Shown one piece after another: positions 1 to 13,346 of a stretch of DNA of 64,000 bases (position 1 is its first letter; each line of letters starts with the position of its first letter). A program made the translations under genes and the position numbers. The notes under the pieces were generated by a model. That model was given only the letters and a program-made list of their open reading frames with translations, was not told the DNA's origin and did no database searches. The stretch spans positions 88,222,296-88,286,295 of the forward strand of contig NC_089221.1 of NCBI RefSeq assembly GCF_963924675.1. The letters run 5' to 3'. The DNA comes from Phocoena phocoena. Lineage: Eukaryota; Chordata; Mammalia; Artiodactyla; Phocoenidae.

Positions 1-1767
1 TCAAACTACAGTACTTGATTTTCGTCTTTCTCCTCAGCTACCCCTAAATTAAATTAGTCTTATTGATTATAACTCAGAAATCCCTGTCTTGTTACCATGA
101 TTTTCAAATTTTAATGAAATGTGCAATTCAGTTGTACATAGTTAGCTTGGTTTTCCTAAATTACAGTATAGAAGATTAAGTATACGTTCAATGAATATCT
201 CAATACTATAGTCGACAGACATAGTGAAAGCCAATGTCTTTGCTAGCTTAAAACAACTGATAAATTCAAGCGTCACAAACCTGTTTTCGGTCTACCATGA
301 TGGATGATGACTCATTATTGAAGTAAGATCTTATGAATTGATTAGCAATTTTATTTAAGTAATAAGCACTGGCTGCATATAGGTCCTGGAATGAAACAGA
401 AGCCCTAGTCCAATTAAAATGCGTTACTGTGTATAAATGATGGTTAATGGCTTTAGTAAAAGCAGAACCACCAAGTTAAAATTCACAAGTCTTTATCCTA
501 GAAAACAGAAGAGTACACAGTATATTTTCTATAAATTTGCTAATGAGACGTCTATACTGTGGACAGCAGCTTTGCTGGACCGAAAGTCCACATTATGTGC
601 TTAGCCCTGAAAAATATCGCTCTGGTGTTACATACATTATAAGCAGCCTCAAAGAACACATTTATGAAACTCAGACTGTTTTAGCATTACTTTCAGTGTA
701 ATGGGATTTGGATTTGGTTTTGATTTTTTAACTTAAGAGAAAAATATTTCTTAACATTTGCTTGACAATCACAGCCCTGAGCCCTGTTCTTTATTAAGAA
801 TAGAAAGGATTTGTAACCCCCAGCCTCATCTCCAGACCATTTCTCCTGCATTCCCAGACCAAAGCTGCAGTACTCGCTCTCAAGCTTGCCTTACTTGTAA
901 ACAGTTCTGAGATGCCTTTCTTCGTGGCTAATATTAGATTTTACACAGCATCATCAAATATGCTATAATGATTCCTGTTACTTCATTAACTGTTGCTTTT
1001 TTCTAGTAAAGAAATGATGTGTACCCCCCTTTCAGTCTTCTTGTCATAATAATATTTAAGTGATTTATTTCCATTTATTTCTATTTGTTAATTTTGGTGA
1101 AATTAACACAAAAATATTACTAAAGAGGGATATTAGAGTCCCTGGATGAATTGATTTGAGCTCTCATCTCTCTACTTCCCAACAAATGGGGATGAAACAT
1201 TCATTTTCTACACATAGATATAACAATAAATGTTATTAGCCACTTTATCACCTGAGGAACTGTCAACAAAGGAGTGTTTAGCATGCAAATGTCTGTACCA
1301 GAGCAACCTTCTTCGTCATCAGAATACAAGCCAAGGCTTTATTAAATAGTGCCTGGTCATTTACAACACACCAAAAACAACTGAGCGTGCTACTTAAGAT
1401 AAGAATACATTAGCATTAAGAGCATTAAGCCATTGTTTCTGTGTCATAAGGCACCAATTCTCAGCTGTAAATACATTTATATATATTTAAGTGTAATGTT
1501 TCATTTATTGAATCATGTATTTTATATTATGATGAATTTCAATTACCAAAATGATGTTTACACAAGCTGCAAACATGTTTTTTTTTTTCTAGAGGAGAAT
1601 AAGTCCTATTCATTAGCACTGCTCACTGTCAATTATGAAGTACATTAATATTCACTATCAGACCCATACAATACTTAGTTTCAAAATATGTCATCACTCA
1701 ATGAGAATAAATTAAAATAAAGCATCAAGATTAACTAGGTTAGATCCACAGTAACCTATAACCTATA
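1..1767. other. AT-rich intronic sequence, nothing recognised
   Basis: No coding exon, RNA gene or clear repeat is visible. A T-run followed by CTAG near 1579-1592 resembles a 3' splice site on the plus strand, but nothing supports an exon. Confidence 0.5.
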
Positions 1768-2031
1768 AATAATAAAACTTAATGCTTATTAATTTCTTAC
1801 AATGTGCCATACACGGAACGAAGCACTTCATGTATACTAACTCAATGTCATGCGTAAAACAACACTGTGAAGTACGTACTGTTATCATCCCTATTTTACA
1901 GATAGGAAAAAATGATGAACCAAGAAGTTAAAGAATTTGCCTATGACTACATAGCTACTGAGTGCAGATAATTAGTTCTAGAGCTTATGCTCTAAAATCT
2001 AAAAGAAGCCAGTATGTCATGCTGCCTCTTA
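1768..2031 (+). repeat. MIR SINE, near full length
   Basis: The layout follows the MIR consensus: an 'acaatgtgccatacac' size-class motif, a 'cctattttacagatagg' core, and a terminal 'atgctgcctctt'. It is old and diverged, and lies in plus orientation. Confidence 0.75.
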
Positions 2032-3111
2032 AGAAGTCTTACATGAATCAAATGCTGTGTATTGCCAGCACCAAGAGGACTTTAATTTTTAAAATAAACT
2101 AACAGGTTTATTAAGTTATTCACAATGTAGCACTTTAGAAGGTTCATATTAGACACAGTCTCAAAAATGTATTAGTATATAAACTGAAGCTCAAAACACA
2201 GTAACTAAAATAAATACTTTGCATAAATTGAGTACCTCCTCCTCCACTTTCCCAAATCCATTCATTATGAAAACTTGTCACTAGGTATATATAATATTGA
2301 AAGTATTTCTTTTTGTTCCCTACTTAGACTACAAGCTATTCATGGTTTGGAAAAGCAGCTATTCTATACATTATTGAAAATGCCACACCATACTGTACCC
2401 AGAGAACCCTTGATAAATACTAAATATTATGTTGACAATGAGTAATGGCAACTGAAAACAAAATTACAGTGTAACTCAAGGATGAAATATGAAGCTGAAA
2501 TAAAATGGATGTGAGTCCCATTCAAGCTGTCCCTTGGTCTTTTGAGGTCTCTGAAAAGACAAGTCCTTATTTAGGACAAAGGAAGGTAGTATTTTTGAGG
2601 TCTGGGAAAGATAATGACATCAATCCTGATTAATATTACAATATTGAAAAACGAATTGTGTGAGAAAGACAGAGGAAGGAAGGATGAACACGCCATTGCA
2701 CATAATTATTTTATTTTCTGCATATACAGAAAATAAATGCAAAAGGACTAGCATATTATCTCAAAAATGTGGTTTTTAGGTATCTTAAACGATTTTCTTA
2801 AAGTCTCACATATTTGCCTCTAGTGAAAAGGAAAAGGGTAGGAAAGGAGACATTTTCATTCTGTACCTTTGAACTGCTTTTGCGCTGTTTGAAAATTACT
2901 ATGTGCATGTGTTACCGATTATTTTAATAGAAGTAAAATTTTAAGCGTCAGTCTACAATCAAAAATTGCAATACTCAGTAAATTCTACTTAGCTATCTTA
3001 ACCAATTAATAAATGATTAGCAAATAATTCTGAATATTCTGCATCTAAAACAATAGGCCAGGGAGAAAAATATAAGCCTATATTTAAAAATTTACATAAG
3101 CTCTATACTTT
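2032..3111. other. AT-rich intronic sequence, nothing recognised
   Basis: Low-complexity AT-rich intron sequence with no supported gene or repeat assignment. Confidence 0.5.
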
Positions 3112-3176
3112 CCACATATATATGGAATATACATACAGACATACACATGTATATACATATATATGTATATATATAA
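3112..3176. repeat. Imperfect AT/ATGT microsatellite
   Basis: Alternating purine-pyrimidine ATAT and ACATGTAT tracts, imperfect, about 65 bp. Confidence 0.7.
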
Positions 3177-3879
3177 ATTTTGCCCATCCTAAAACTGAAA
3201 GGGTATAACTGTAAACAGTCACAGAGCAAACACAGCTTTCCTAGACATCAAAAAAATTACTAGTTTATGTGAAAACACAAGAACAGTTCTTCCTATAGAA
3301 TACTGATGGATATGAAAAAATTGCTATCAAATGTTTATTTTATACCTACTTTTTAATGCAAATGAAGTATAATTTGGAGATGCAGAGATGTATATTTTTC
3401 TATGAAAATGGAAGATAAATATTTATTTACATCCTCTTAAATTATCTCTAATTTATTAGAGGTATTTTAACCATCATACAAAATATTTTAGCCATTATCA
3501 ATTTAAAAAGATTTAACACAAAGTATTAATTTTCCCCTAGGGAAAAATAAAAGAGGGAAACGAAAGTTATCATAAAGGCTTTTTGAGTCTTTACGTGGGG
3601 TCAGATTTCATCAAGTAACACATGTATTTGAAGGTTTTGCATTTATTTGAAATTTCTTAGGTATCACTGTGATTTCCATCACCCATCACGGGAAGGGGCC
3701 AGTTTCTATAGGAAGCAAGGAAGCAGCCACTTGAAAGGGGGCCCCTGCGCTAGGTCCTCCAGGAGGCCTTGGAGAGGTGCTGGCCCCATGGCACAGCCTT
3801 CCAGCCACCACCAACTCAGCACCTGAGTAAGAGAAGGAAGAGCAAACAGGGTGATGGGAGGTACCTGGCTGCTTCTCTA

Positions 3880-4090
3880 ACTCATTCTCTTCTCTCCCTT
3901 TCTCTCTCCTTAATTCTCCTCTCCCACCTCTTTTTCTTTCTCTCTTCCCTTTTCTTTCTCTCTCCCTTGTCTTTTTTGCCGTCTTTCTTCCACTCTCCTT
4001 GTCTGACTCCATTCTTCTCTCCTTGTCTTTTTCTCACTGGCTCTCCACTCCTCTATTCTCCAGGTTATTTTTTTCTGTCTCTCCTGTAAC
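3880..4090 (+). repeat. Pyrimidine-rich (TCTC/CTTT) low-complexity tract
   Basis: About 200 bp is nearly all C and T on the plus strand, in imperfect TCTCTT-type units. A weaker CT-rich tail continues around 4220-4390. The open frames on both strands here (Ser/Leu-rich on plus, Arg/Glu/Lys-rich on minus) are products of this composition, not genes. Confidence 0.8.
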
Positions 4091-4394
4091 ATCTCATGTA
4101 TTTGTGAACTGTGCCCTTCAACAAAAGCCTTGGCACCTTATAAGACTACCCCAAATTCTACCACTTGGGGAAAATTCCAGCAGGGAAAACCATAGATACA
4201 GCAGGTAAGCAAGACTAGCAAACACTGGCTTTCCTCTCTCTCTTCACTACACCTGCAATTCCCCATCCTGCCAACTATCTACTTTTCTCCTCTTTTTAAG
4301 CATACTATTCTCTGCTTTCTTGTTCATCCCCCTCTCCTGAATCCTTTCGCCCTCTCCTTTGTTCTTCTCTCCATCTTTGTAACACTTGTTGAGT

Positions 4395-5265
4395 TGTATA
4401 AGTTATGATTTCATGATTAACGAAGATACATGAGTTATGCATTTATAATTAACCAGATGCTCCACAACCTTCCTCTTCAAATATACATAAAATCTCACCA
4501 AATTTTATCCAGAGAACATTTCCTTCTCCCATCATTTCCCCTCTCGTTAGCAAGCTTATAACAGAAAATTGGGAGGATGTGTCTCAAATAAACACCCTCC
4601 TAGGATGAAAATAATACTGTATCTATACAACATTTTAATCCACCATAAGAGATCTCCGATATGGTTGTTGACGACATTCTTTGAAAATATTTTCCTAATC
4701 TATTCATGGGTCTCAAAATAGTTATTTAAACTAAGTTTAAAAATTGTCCTCTCAAAATAATTTGGCCAAAATTACATTTTTTTTAAGATTACATTTTAGA
4801 ATTTACCTCAAAAGTTCAGTATTTTATGTTTCTTTATATGCACTGAATCTGCACTAAACCCATTCTCCTTACAAGTGCACTTTTATGCACAGTGCAGAAT
4901 ATTTTCCATTTCTTGCCTTCCAATAAATGCACCCAGAGGTATAACAAGAAGGGAAAAGTCCTTCAGTAGTCTAAACTGAATTTATTTTTTCATGTGCACT
5001 CTGCTTTTTACAAATTTCTTCCTGCTTTCATTATTTCTGAGTCATTTGTTAATCTTCATACCAATCTGGCCGAACTCGGGGTCCTTTTCCGAAGTGAACT
5101 CCTCCTCTAAAAACGTTGGAAATGTGTTTTTCAAACGAATTACATGTAAACCAGCCAGCACTACTCAAGAGCCAGGATCAGACGTGCAATTAGGCTGCAA
5201 AAATCTGATGTGCTGACTCTTTCCTGTCCCTTTTTGCCTTGGAAAAAATAAGAAGAGAAACATTT
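4395..5265. other. Intronic sequence, nothing recognised
   Basis: AT-rich sequence between the pyrimidine tract and the GC-rich patch; no supported feature. Confidence 0.5.
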
Positions 5266-5400
5266 CCTGCCCAGACGAGATGCCAAATGAGCCCCGAACT
5301 TGCGAGGCGCCTGGGACGCTGGGCAGCGCCCCTGCCGGCCCCGCCCCGCAGCCGAGCCCCCGCGGACGCCCTGCGCTGCTGCAGCACATTACTTCCGCTT
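5266..5400. promoter_or_regulatory. Isolated GC/CpG-rich patch inside intron 1
   Basis: A compact block of about 120 bp, rich in C, G and CpG ('gccggccccgccccgcagcc'), stands out against AT-rich intron on both sides. It includes a GC-box-like CCCCGCCCC. It is shorter than a formal CpG island. It could be an intronic regulatory element, an alternative first exon or a remnant of a GC-rich insertion. The frames crossing it (minus strand 5165-5431) show no recognisable protein. Confidence 0.4.
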
Positions 5401-7339
5401 TTCTAACTTTTCCACTTGTGAGCACCATCAATTATGCACTAGAATAACAGAGGCCTGGCAAGGCAGTGTAACATAAAGGCCGATTATGACGATAAATAAT
5501 TTAAAAACCTACGTGCCATGTTCTTCTTACCACTGATAGGAGGCCAGGGGAATGGGATAAACGTTGAAGATTCAAACGCACCACAACGACTAGTTTGGAG
5601 AAAGTCCACCGCACACTCACCAGTGAACCTTCCTGTTCACTGTCCGCCAGGAGCAAAGAGGCAAAAGAAATGAACTGCTCACAGAAGTAATTCACACTTG
5701 CAAAAACTGAATAAGAATCGCAAAGTTCACAGATCCTAACACATGTTTATTTTTGGCCCTAGATGCAGCCCAGGAAGTTCAGGGAACACTATTTCAGGGG
5801 GTGCTGACATCTTATACCTTCCAGAAAAAAGGTAAACAACTACATATACAAAGGTTTTAAGAGAAAAGACACACTATTTCCATGTAAAGTTACTTAAGCT
5901 TTAAGGAAATTCCAACGTGGAGTCTCTCACAAGAGTCTATACCTTCATTTGATGATAAAGTATAATTGGGAGCTGGCAGGGGATCGACAGATGTAGAGAC
6001 TGCTGGTCTAACTCTCTTTTAAACTACCCTATCTCTCAACTGCAATTCAGAAATCCTTTACTTTCTATGTTTCCAATAGTGATTTGAAAATTCACAGCTG
6101 AGAAGAAACTTTACGTCCAAAAACTGCAGAAAAAACAAGTATCCTCCTTGCAATGCCCTGGGAAGTTCAAAACTCAGCAACATTGATAGCATCTGAATGC
6201 CAGGAGGATGTTGTTTCTTGTCCACCCAGGCAAACTAAATTTTAAATTGAGTCTTTAACATTGTACACCCAAACTAAAAAATAATAATAATAAAAAAAAA
6301 AGATTTCCAAACTGAAAGTTCAGATAATGGTCTCGAGCCTATTCGTCTCCTTTATAGAGATAACTCCTAAAGTATAATGCTACATTTCTAACGCTCAAAA
6401 AAGGAAGACTAGTCCCAGCATTCTATGCAAGAGTGAAAAAGGGAAAGAATAAAACTAGATACCAGTAGGCATGTTTATAAATCAAAAGCTGACCTTAAAA
6501 TATATGAAATTCAGGAGAACAGCGGTTAATTCATGTCAAATGATACTCGGCTTCATTTTTGGAATAAGGCTCCCATTAACTAGAAATATTCCAAAATCAA
6601 TCCTTAGTCTACATGAGAGCTAATATTACATTTCTAAATGCAAATTGACGAAAACTCTAGGGGGAAAAACCATTTTGAACTGTGGTTTCCAGAAGGCTTC
6701 AGGTTTAGTCATGTCAAATTAAAGGGGGAGCAAAGCTTCTTAAAATAACATTCTTCTTAAATCGCATCCATATGATTTAGCAAATTGATATGGCCAAAGT
6801 CAATAAATCATGATGTAGAGTTTTTATCTTAATGTGTGACTGCTTAGATTTTATTTTATTTTTTGCTTTAAGCCAACCGCTTATCATTTTTAGCCCAAAG
6901 ATAGATGTATATTGTTGTCTAGGCAAAACAAGCTACTTCTCACAAAACTGGGTTCCTGCTTTTTAATGCCAACCCACCACCAGGAAAAGAAATATCCCCA
7001 CCAGTTCTGCGGGGCACAGAGCTAGCTGCCTCTGTGGATGCACCAACATGCATCCCATCAACTGCCTTTCAGTCAGCAGTATTTGAATTTGTAGATTTTT
7101 CACCACTTTTCAGCATGTAAGTGCTTCTTTTTTTTCTTAACCCCAGGGATTTCATTTTATGCTGACACATACTCAAGAAGCAATCTCCACAAAACTATCC
7201 TTTTAAGGCAAGCATTTTTGTGCACTCCTTAATGCTGGGTGTTTAAGAGAAATGATAATTAGGATAGATTTTGAGCCTTAGGTAACAGTCAGTCTCACAG
7301 TGAGAAGGTTCTCTACATTTAAGACCAAACTCCTCATTA
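5401..7339. other. Intronic sequence, nothing recognised
   Basis: No gene or confident repeat. A short AATAAT run followed by A's at about 6281-6301 could be the end of an old retroposon. Confidence 0.5.
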
Positions 7340-7353
7340 AAAAATGGAGATAT

Positions 7354-7471
7354 AAGATATGGGGATATATTTATATGTATAGCTGATTCACTTTGTTATA
7401 TAAAGCAGAAACTAACACATCATTGTAAAGCAATTATACTCCAATAAAGATGTTTAAAAAAAAAAAGAAAG
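7354..7471 (+). mobile_element. Short 5'-truncated L1 3' end with target-site duplication
   Basis: The insert carries the L1 3' UTR terminus: 'cattgtaaagcaattatact', then CCAATAAAGATG and an A-rich tail. It is flanked by copies of 'aaatggagatata' at about 7341-7353 and 7472-7484, consistent with a target-site duplication. Only about 115 bp was inserted. Confidence 0.8.
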
Positions 7472-7484
7472 AAATGGAGATATA

Positions 7485-9458
7485 TCAATTCAGATCCTTG
7501 CAGACACACCTGACAGTGAAGTCCAGGTTAGTGAAATCACTCATCCTTACAATGGATGGTCTCCTGAATGAGCCAACACAAGGCAGTGCTAGTCTGCCCA
7601 GATTGTGAGCAAATGAAACTTCCTGGAGACAATGAAACCTAAGGGACATTGGTTGAAAATATTATTGAAAGTATCAGTGCTTTAAATATCGTTCCCCTCT
7701 TTCTTATTCTTTTTATGACTAAAACTTTTTTGTTTAAATATGTCATTTAAGCTACCACAAGAGATACTCTGCATGCTACGACTCTGATTCTGAAATCACA
7801 GTTTCAGACAAAAGCAGACTACACGCTAGTAATGAAACTACCATGAAAACATATTATACGTGTGTATGTGTATAGGTATGTTTTGTATATGTATTTGTGA
7901 CTCGTCTCTCAAAACACATTCCAGTTAAACATTACTGTTAAATGAGAAAAAAAAAAGAAAACAAATCCTTGAACCAAGATGCCATGACCTCAATCCCTTC
8001 CTCACCCACATACATGCATAAGTTTTCCTGCCCAGCTTGCCTGCAAAGATGGCAAACAGAATTTAATATTTCATGGAGCCCAAAGCACAAATCATGTTCA
8101 AATTCAATACAAAGAAATGCTTTATCTCATCCTTTATAGATTAATAACCCAGAACTGTGAGAAACTTCAGAAAGCCATGACAAGATTTAGCCAAATGACG
8201 TGTAAGTTTCTTCAGGACACTCTCAAACAATTAATGAAATGGAAAATATAAAATAAAGGATTTATTTATCAGTTTACTTTAAGATATTTGTTTCCAGAAG
8301 CGTTGCTATATCAAGCCACATGATTTATTAGAGCTAAAATAAGTTGGAATATCATATCCAAATTTTTTCTCAAGAAGATAAGATTATATTCTCAAATATG
8401 GATGGCATCAGCCATGTATCTTGCATAACAACACTTCAATTAGAAAATTTTAAAGCTAAACCCCATGAAGACTGTCTAAAAGGGAAAGAGTGAAACATGG
8501 GCAAACACAGTCCCAAAATAACCAGCTGTGAAGGTTACAAGGTTCTGACAAAGGAGTGGGTGTGATGATACTGATACTGGGCAATAATCTGTAAACCATC
8601 CGAAAAGAGCATGAAAAGTATTTAGCATTTTATAAATATTTGAGAACCAAGCAAGCATTTCTGGTTTAAATCAACCATATTTTAAACTTTCTGGTTTTAT
8701 AAGAACATCCTACTATAAATCTTTCTAAAATTTGCCTGCTTTTTGTTTATTTTATTTTACTCAGGCCAGTAATGACCACTACTAATATCTAAATGCTGAA
8801 CTAAGCAAAGATTCTATCTCTAAATTTTAATGTGGGAAGCTTAAATTTCTTCTATAAAGCCAACAACAGTAAATAAACTTAGTATTGGTCATTTTCTTTT
8901 TTTCAAACCATAACTGAAAAATAAAATCTTCATAGAATCTTAAGGGGAATCAAAAGTCTGGAAAAAACCAAAACTATTGCCATATCTTCTCCAGTTCTTA
9001 ATCCACCCCCAAAAAAAGATTTTTGGTTAAAATAAGTCTTTTCAATCTATAATATTTAGAATGACAAGAGAAGTCCTGTGACTCCATCCTGCTTCCAGCA
9101 TCTGTCAAGAAAATCACAAACCTAACTCTCAATTCATGGGAGAATGCTAACAGGAGATGAATAATGCTTCAGAGGGAGAAAACATATTATTAGAAAGGTT
9201 CAAGACCAAATATTCACAGAGAGCTGCAAAGCCCTTTTTTTTGTTTTGTTTTTGCTTTTCAAGCGTAAGTTATTGAATTAAAAAGATAAAGAACAAGTTA
9301 TTTTTTAACAAAAATCCTCAAAATAGGAAAAAAATATAATGCTGTATATACACCATTATATATATACACATATATAAATGTAAAATCTTCTATAAAGAAA
9401 AATAATTAAGCTAATGGCTTACTTTTTTAGGTCATATTTGCATTTCAATCACTTAAAT
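7485..9458. other. Intronic sequence, nothing recognised
   Basis: AT-rich intron with a small TG-rich stretch around 7857-7900 and an AT microsatellite-like segment at about 9340-9380. No exon or assignable repeat. Confidence 0.5.
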
Positions 9459-9654
9459 TTTTTTAATTTTTATTTTATATTGGACTATAGTTGATTAACA
9501 ATGTGTTAGCTTCTGGTGTATAGCAAAGTGATTCAGTCATACATACAGATGTATCTATCCTTTTTCAAATTCTTTTCCCATTTATGTTATTACAGAGTAT
9601 TGAGCAGATTGCCCTGTGCTGTATGGTAGGTCCTTATTGGTTACCTATATTAAA
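9459..9654 (-). mobile_element. Artiodactyl/cetacean-type L1 3' UTR fragment
   Basis: Poly(T)-first, so minus orientation. It contains the recurrent L1 3' UTR phrases of cetartiodactyl genomes: 'gtatagcaaagtgattcagt', 'cttttcccatttatgttatt' and 'gccctgtgctgtatggtagg'. It is 5'-truncated. Confidence 0.75.
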
Positions 9655-10094
9655 TATGGCAGGTTGTACATTTAATTATAAAGCTGCCTTTAAGGGCACC
9701 TACTGTCCAATCCATACAACACGTCTTATCAAAGATACTCACGTGAGCTAAGTTGTTGAATACTGTAGAAGCATATAGTCTGCACTGTAGGTGGTAAAAA
9801 TTCAGCCTTCAGTTATAAAGGTATTTCTTTTAAAACACAACATATTACTTTGGACATTTAACACTCTCCCACTTTTCTCTATCCTATATCCTCACATACA
9901 GAAGAATAACATGCATAAATTGGGATTTTAAAATATGGGATATAGTTTACTCTTTCTAGAGTATTACTACTTTGAAAATGGCAGGGGACTCACAGGGCAG
10001 TGACACAGCAGCATTCATTTCGTAAGTTTAAGAATACAACATTTACTTGCATAATAATAGCGGTAGCCGAGGCAGCACAGTCAGAGTTCAGAGC

Positions 10095-10335
10095 AGTCTC
10101 TGAAACAGACTGCCTGGTTTTGTAATCCCGGTTCTGCCACTAACAGTGTAACCTACATCACTGTACTTAATCTATGTCTTAGTTTCTTCATCTGCAAGAT
10201 GAGACGGCAATAAAAGAAGCTACCTGATAGGGTCATTATACAAATTATATGACTTAAACATATGCACACTGCTTGAAAAGAGATGGGTACGTAGTAAGAG
10301 CTATGTAAGTGAATACTTACATTAAGCCTTAAAAT
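10095..10335 (-). repeat. MIR SINE
   Basis: Read on plus, the order is 'cggttctgccact', 'tagtttcttcatctgcaaga', 'gatagggtcatta' and 'gtagtaagagctat'. This is a reverse-complement MIR. Confidence 0.7.
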
Positions 10336-10494
10336 ACTTATTTTAAGGCTGTGTAACAGACTATGAATGCAGTAAGCATTCAGCACAGCACCAGATCCAG
10401 CATAATGGTAGCCAGTAGTAGTATTTTTATTCTAAAGGCACAGGCTAATAAAAGCAAGCTGTACCAATCATTAGTGCCTTTATAAACAGTGAAC

Positions 10495-10740
10495 AAATAA
10501 ATAAATGAGCATCTCATCTCACTTATTATCAAAGAAATATGTATTAAAACATCAGCTCTTTCTTGTTCATTAAATGAGATCCTTAAAAAAAAAAAAAGTA
10601 CCCAGGTCTGGTAAGAGTATTATGAAACTATAAAGCAACCTGACAATATTACCAACAACTACACCATGTTAATACTGTTCGACCCAGTAATCCTACTGTT
10701 CTACCCTGGAGAAAAATCCAAAATATAAGGTAAGCTTTAA
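10495..10740 (+). repeat. Probable old L1 (L1M) 3' fragment
   Basis: 'gcaacctgacaatatta' and 'gacccagtaatcctactgtt' followed by 'aaaaatccaaaata' resemble L1M-type 3' UTR or distal ORF2 sequence. The assignment rests on these phrases only. Confidence 0.4.
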
Positions 10741-10809
10741 GCAAAAAAAAAAAAATTAAGTTATCTATGTGTCATTTATATTATGGAAAACTATATTATG
10801 AAAAGTTAT

Positions 10810-11035
10810 CTGGTTTTTTTTTGTTGTTTTTTTTTTTTTTTGCAGTACGCGGGCCTCTCACTGTTGTGGCCTCTCCCGTTGCGGAACACAGGCTCCGGAC
10901 GCGCAGGCTCGGTGGCCATGGCTCACGGGCCCAGCCGCTCCGTGGCATGTGGGATCCTCCCGGACCGGGGCACGAACCCGCATCCCCTGCATCGGCAGGC
11001 GGACTCTCAACCACTGCGCCACCGGGGAAGCCCCC
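10810..11035 (-). mobile_element. CHR-type tRNA-Glu SINE (short cetacean form)
   Basis: Reverse complement of the cetacean SINE: a T-rich tail first, ending in 'ccaccggggaagccc', the complement of the 5' end GGGCTTCCCYGGTGG. It is flanked by 'gaaaagttat' at 10800-10809 and 11036-11045, a 10-bp target-site duplication. It contains tRNA-like pol III A and B box sequence. Frames through it are spurious. Confidence 0.93.
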
Positions 11036-11045
11036 GAAAAGTTAT

Positions 11046-12965
11046 ATGTCGAACAATAAAGAATAGTAATTCAGTATTTCTAAATAGTCAGAAAGTTTTG
11101 GATACGCCACATATATGCTCCATCGTGGGCCTATGCTCCATCGTGGCCTGTCAGAGATTATTCGTACATTAAAGGCACTCAAAGGCTCAGATGTAATGTC
11201 ATTTCTTTAATCCAGCTTTTCCCAAACATATTGGTAACAAACTCTGGGGGAAAGGGTAGCTAATAAGATGGAAAAGTATTGGTTAAGTAAGTAATGGTTA
11301 ATTGTCTTGATGAAAGTTTATCCAGTCATTGACAAGGAAAATTTCAGTATTATACAGGCTGCTTCCAGCAATATTAGAAAATATTTACTATATAATATTA
11401 AGGGAAAAAAGGCTAGATGCAATGAATTAATTAATAGCCAAGCATATGAGAAAAGCTCAAATGGAAATATTCCAACATGAGTTGTAGAACTGTGGGAAAA
11501 TGTTTCTCTAATGTGATGCTACTTCTCTAATGAAAACAAATCCATAATAATAAAACCAGGTGAGTTAGTGATATCAAGTCCCATCTTCCCTCTTCCTGAT
11601 TTGGAAGCATAGTTTATCTGGTTGTTACTTTAATAAGGCCTGAGGGGAGACTCCTTACTGAAAGTGACCTGTAACAAGAAAGTAGAAAACAAACAGAGCA
11701 ATCATTCAGCTTCACCAGAGGGATATGTGGAAGCAGCCAGCCCTGTCAATTTGAAAGAGGCTAATGAAACATTACCTGCAGGTGAGCCGATTGTCTCGCA
11801 GCATTACGACTCTAAGCTACAAATGATTTCCTAACCACAGAGGTAACCACTCTACACATACTTTGAAAGACAAATGAGAATGCTGGCACACACAAGGTCA
11901 ATCACAAACCTCCCAGACATCCTTGGTGTTTCTCCTTCCGCAAGAGAAAATGATCTGGGGGTTCTGCTGGGCATACCTAAGCAAGCCATACCACAATCAC
12001 TTCTCTCGTATTTCTGAGTTTGAATTTTAGCAGCCTGGTATACAGTCCTACTCAGGTCTAAATAAATAAAATGTATGTATACATAAACTAAAGTTCACAC
12101 ATAATTTGAAAGCTGTGATTTTCATTATGTTGGAGAAAATGAATAAACATCATTTTCCAATCCCGATAAATGTCTGATCATGATTAAAATGGTTTCATGA
12201 AATCATTATACAAGAGCATAGTAGGCTATAAACTATGGGGGGGAGAAAAAAATCAATAATGGACAGTTCGCTTTTATCTATGAACTTTTTAAATAAATCA
12301 ACTCCCCAGGTTTACTGGGACCATGGTTTTATTTGATGCAATACATTCTAATCAGGGATTTTTAAAAAATTTTCCTTTTATGAACTAATGATGCATTTAA
12401 TTTTTAATTAAATTTCATTTTAAAGTATAGAGTATGTATGAAAGCCAAAGCAAGTGTGCAGCATCTGTTCATTGCATCTGCACTCACTACCACAAAAATT
12501 AACCTTAATCTAAAGAGGCACAAATGGGTTTTTATGCCATCAGGAGGCCCAAGTACTTAAAAATCAATGACTGTCCACCCAGGCAAAGAACAGCTGTTTC
12601 CTAATATTCCAGCTCCACACTGAGGCCAGCCTCAACCCCCAAGGACTAGCCTAAAAGTGCCCACATTCTCGCTTCTCCCAGTTGAAAGTGTCAGAGAAGG
12701 ACACTACCTAAAAGCCATGAAGTAGGTTAAGTGGGGACAAGACAGAGAGGACCTGGCGTAACCAGATGGCATTTGGAGAGGCAGCTTCTATCACCATCAC
12801 TTGATGCTTTCGTAAAATCGTAATCAATCTTACTTTCTGTGTCCAGAAATCTACCTAAAGAAAAAATTTACCCATTTGTGTTAAAAGGCCAACACATGCT
12901 GAGAGTAGACTGATTCCCAACCCTGTAAAGCAGAAGTTCTCTCTCTGGAACCCACGTGACTTCTA
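11046..12965. other. Intronic sequence; one small tandem duplication
   Basis: No exon or assignable repeat. At 11114-11148 a 17-18 bp unit beginning 'tatgctccatcgtgg' occurs twice in tandem. Confidence 0.5.
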
Positions 12966-12979
12966 AAGAATATTGCATA

Positions 12980-13333
12980 GGACTTCCCTGGTGGCGCAGT
13001 GGTTGGGAATCTGCCTCCCAATGCAGGGGACACGCGTTTGAGCCCTGATCCAGGAAGATCCCACATGCCATGGGGCAACTAAGTCCGTGTGTCACAACTA
13101 CTGAGCCTGCGCTCTAGAGCCTGCGAGCCACAACTACTGAGCCCACGCACCATAACTACTGAAGCCCGCGTGCCTAGAGCCCGTGCTCCGCAACAAGAGA
13201 AGCCACCGCAATGAGAAGTCTGCGCACCACAACGAAGAGTGGCCCCCACTCACCACAACTAGAGAAAGCCTGCGTGCAGCAATGAAGACCCAATGCAGCC
13301 AAAAATAAATCAATAAATTTATAATTTAAAAAA
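12980..13333 (+). mobile_element. CHR-type tRNA-Glu SINE (long form)
   Basis: It starts 'acttccctggtggcgcagtg', has a tRNA-like B box and then the internally repeated 'cacaactactgagcc' units of the long form, and ends 'cagccaaaaataaat' with an A-rich tail. 'agaatattgcata' at about 12967-12979 matches 'agaacactgcata' at 13334-13346 with two differences, giving the target-site duplication. Confidence 0.93.
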
Positions 13334-13346
13334 AGAACACTGCATA

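Noticed and set aside
1560..1648. Plus-strand polypyrimidine tract with CTAG suggesting an exon
   Set aside because: No donor, no protein similarity and no conservation evidence; such tracts are common in AT-rich DNA.
3686..4092. Arg/Glu/Lys-rich and Ser/Leu-rich frames near 3.9 kb
   Set aside because: Products of a pyrimidine-rich low-complexity tract.
10970..11000. Possible tRNA genes from B-box-like 'ggttcg' motifs
   Set aside because: Every such motif lies within a tRNA-Glu-derived SINE; none has a full cloverleaf.
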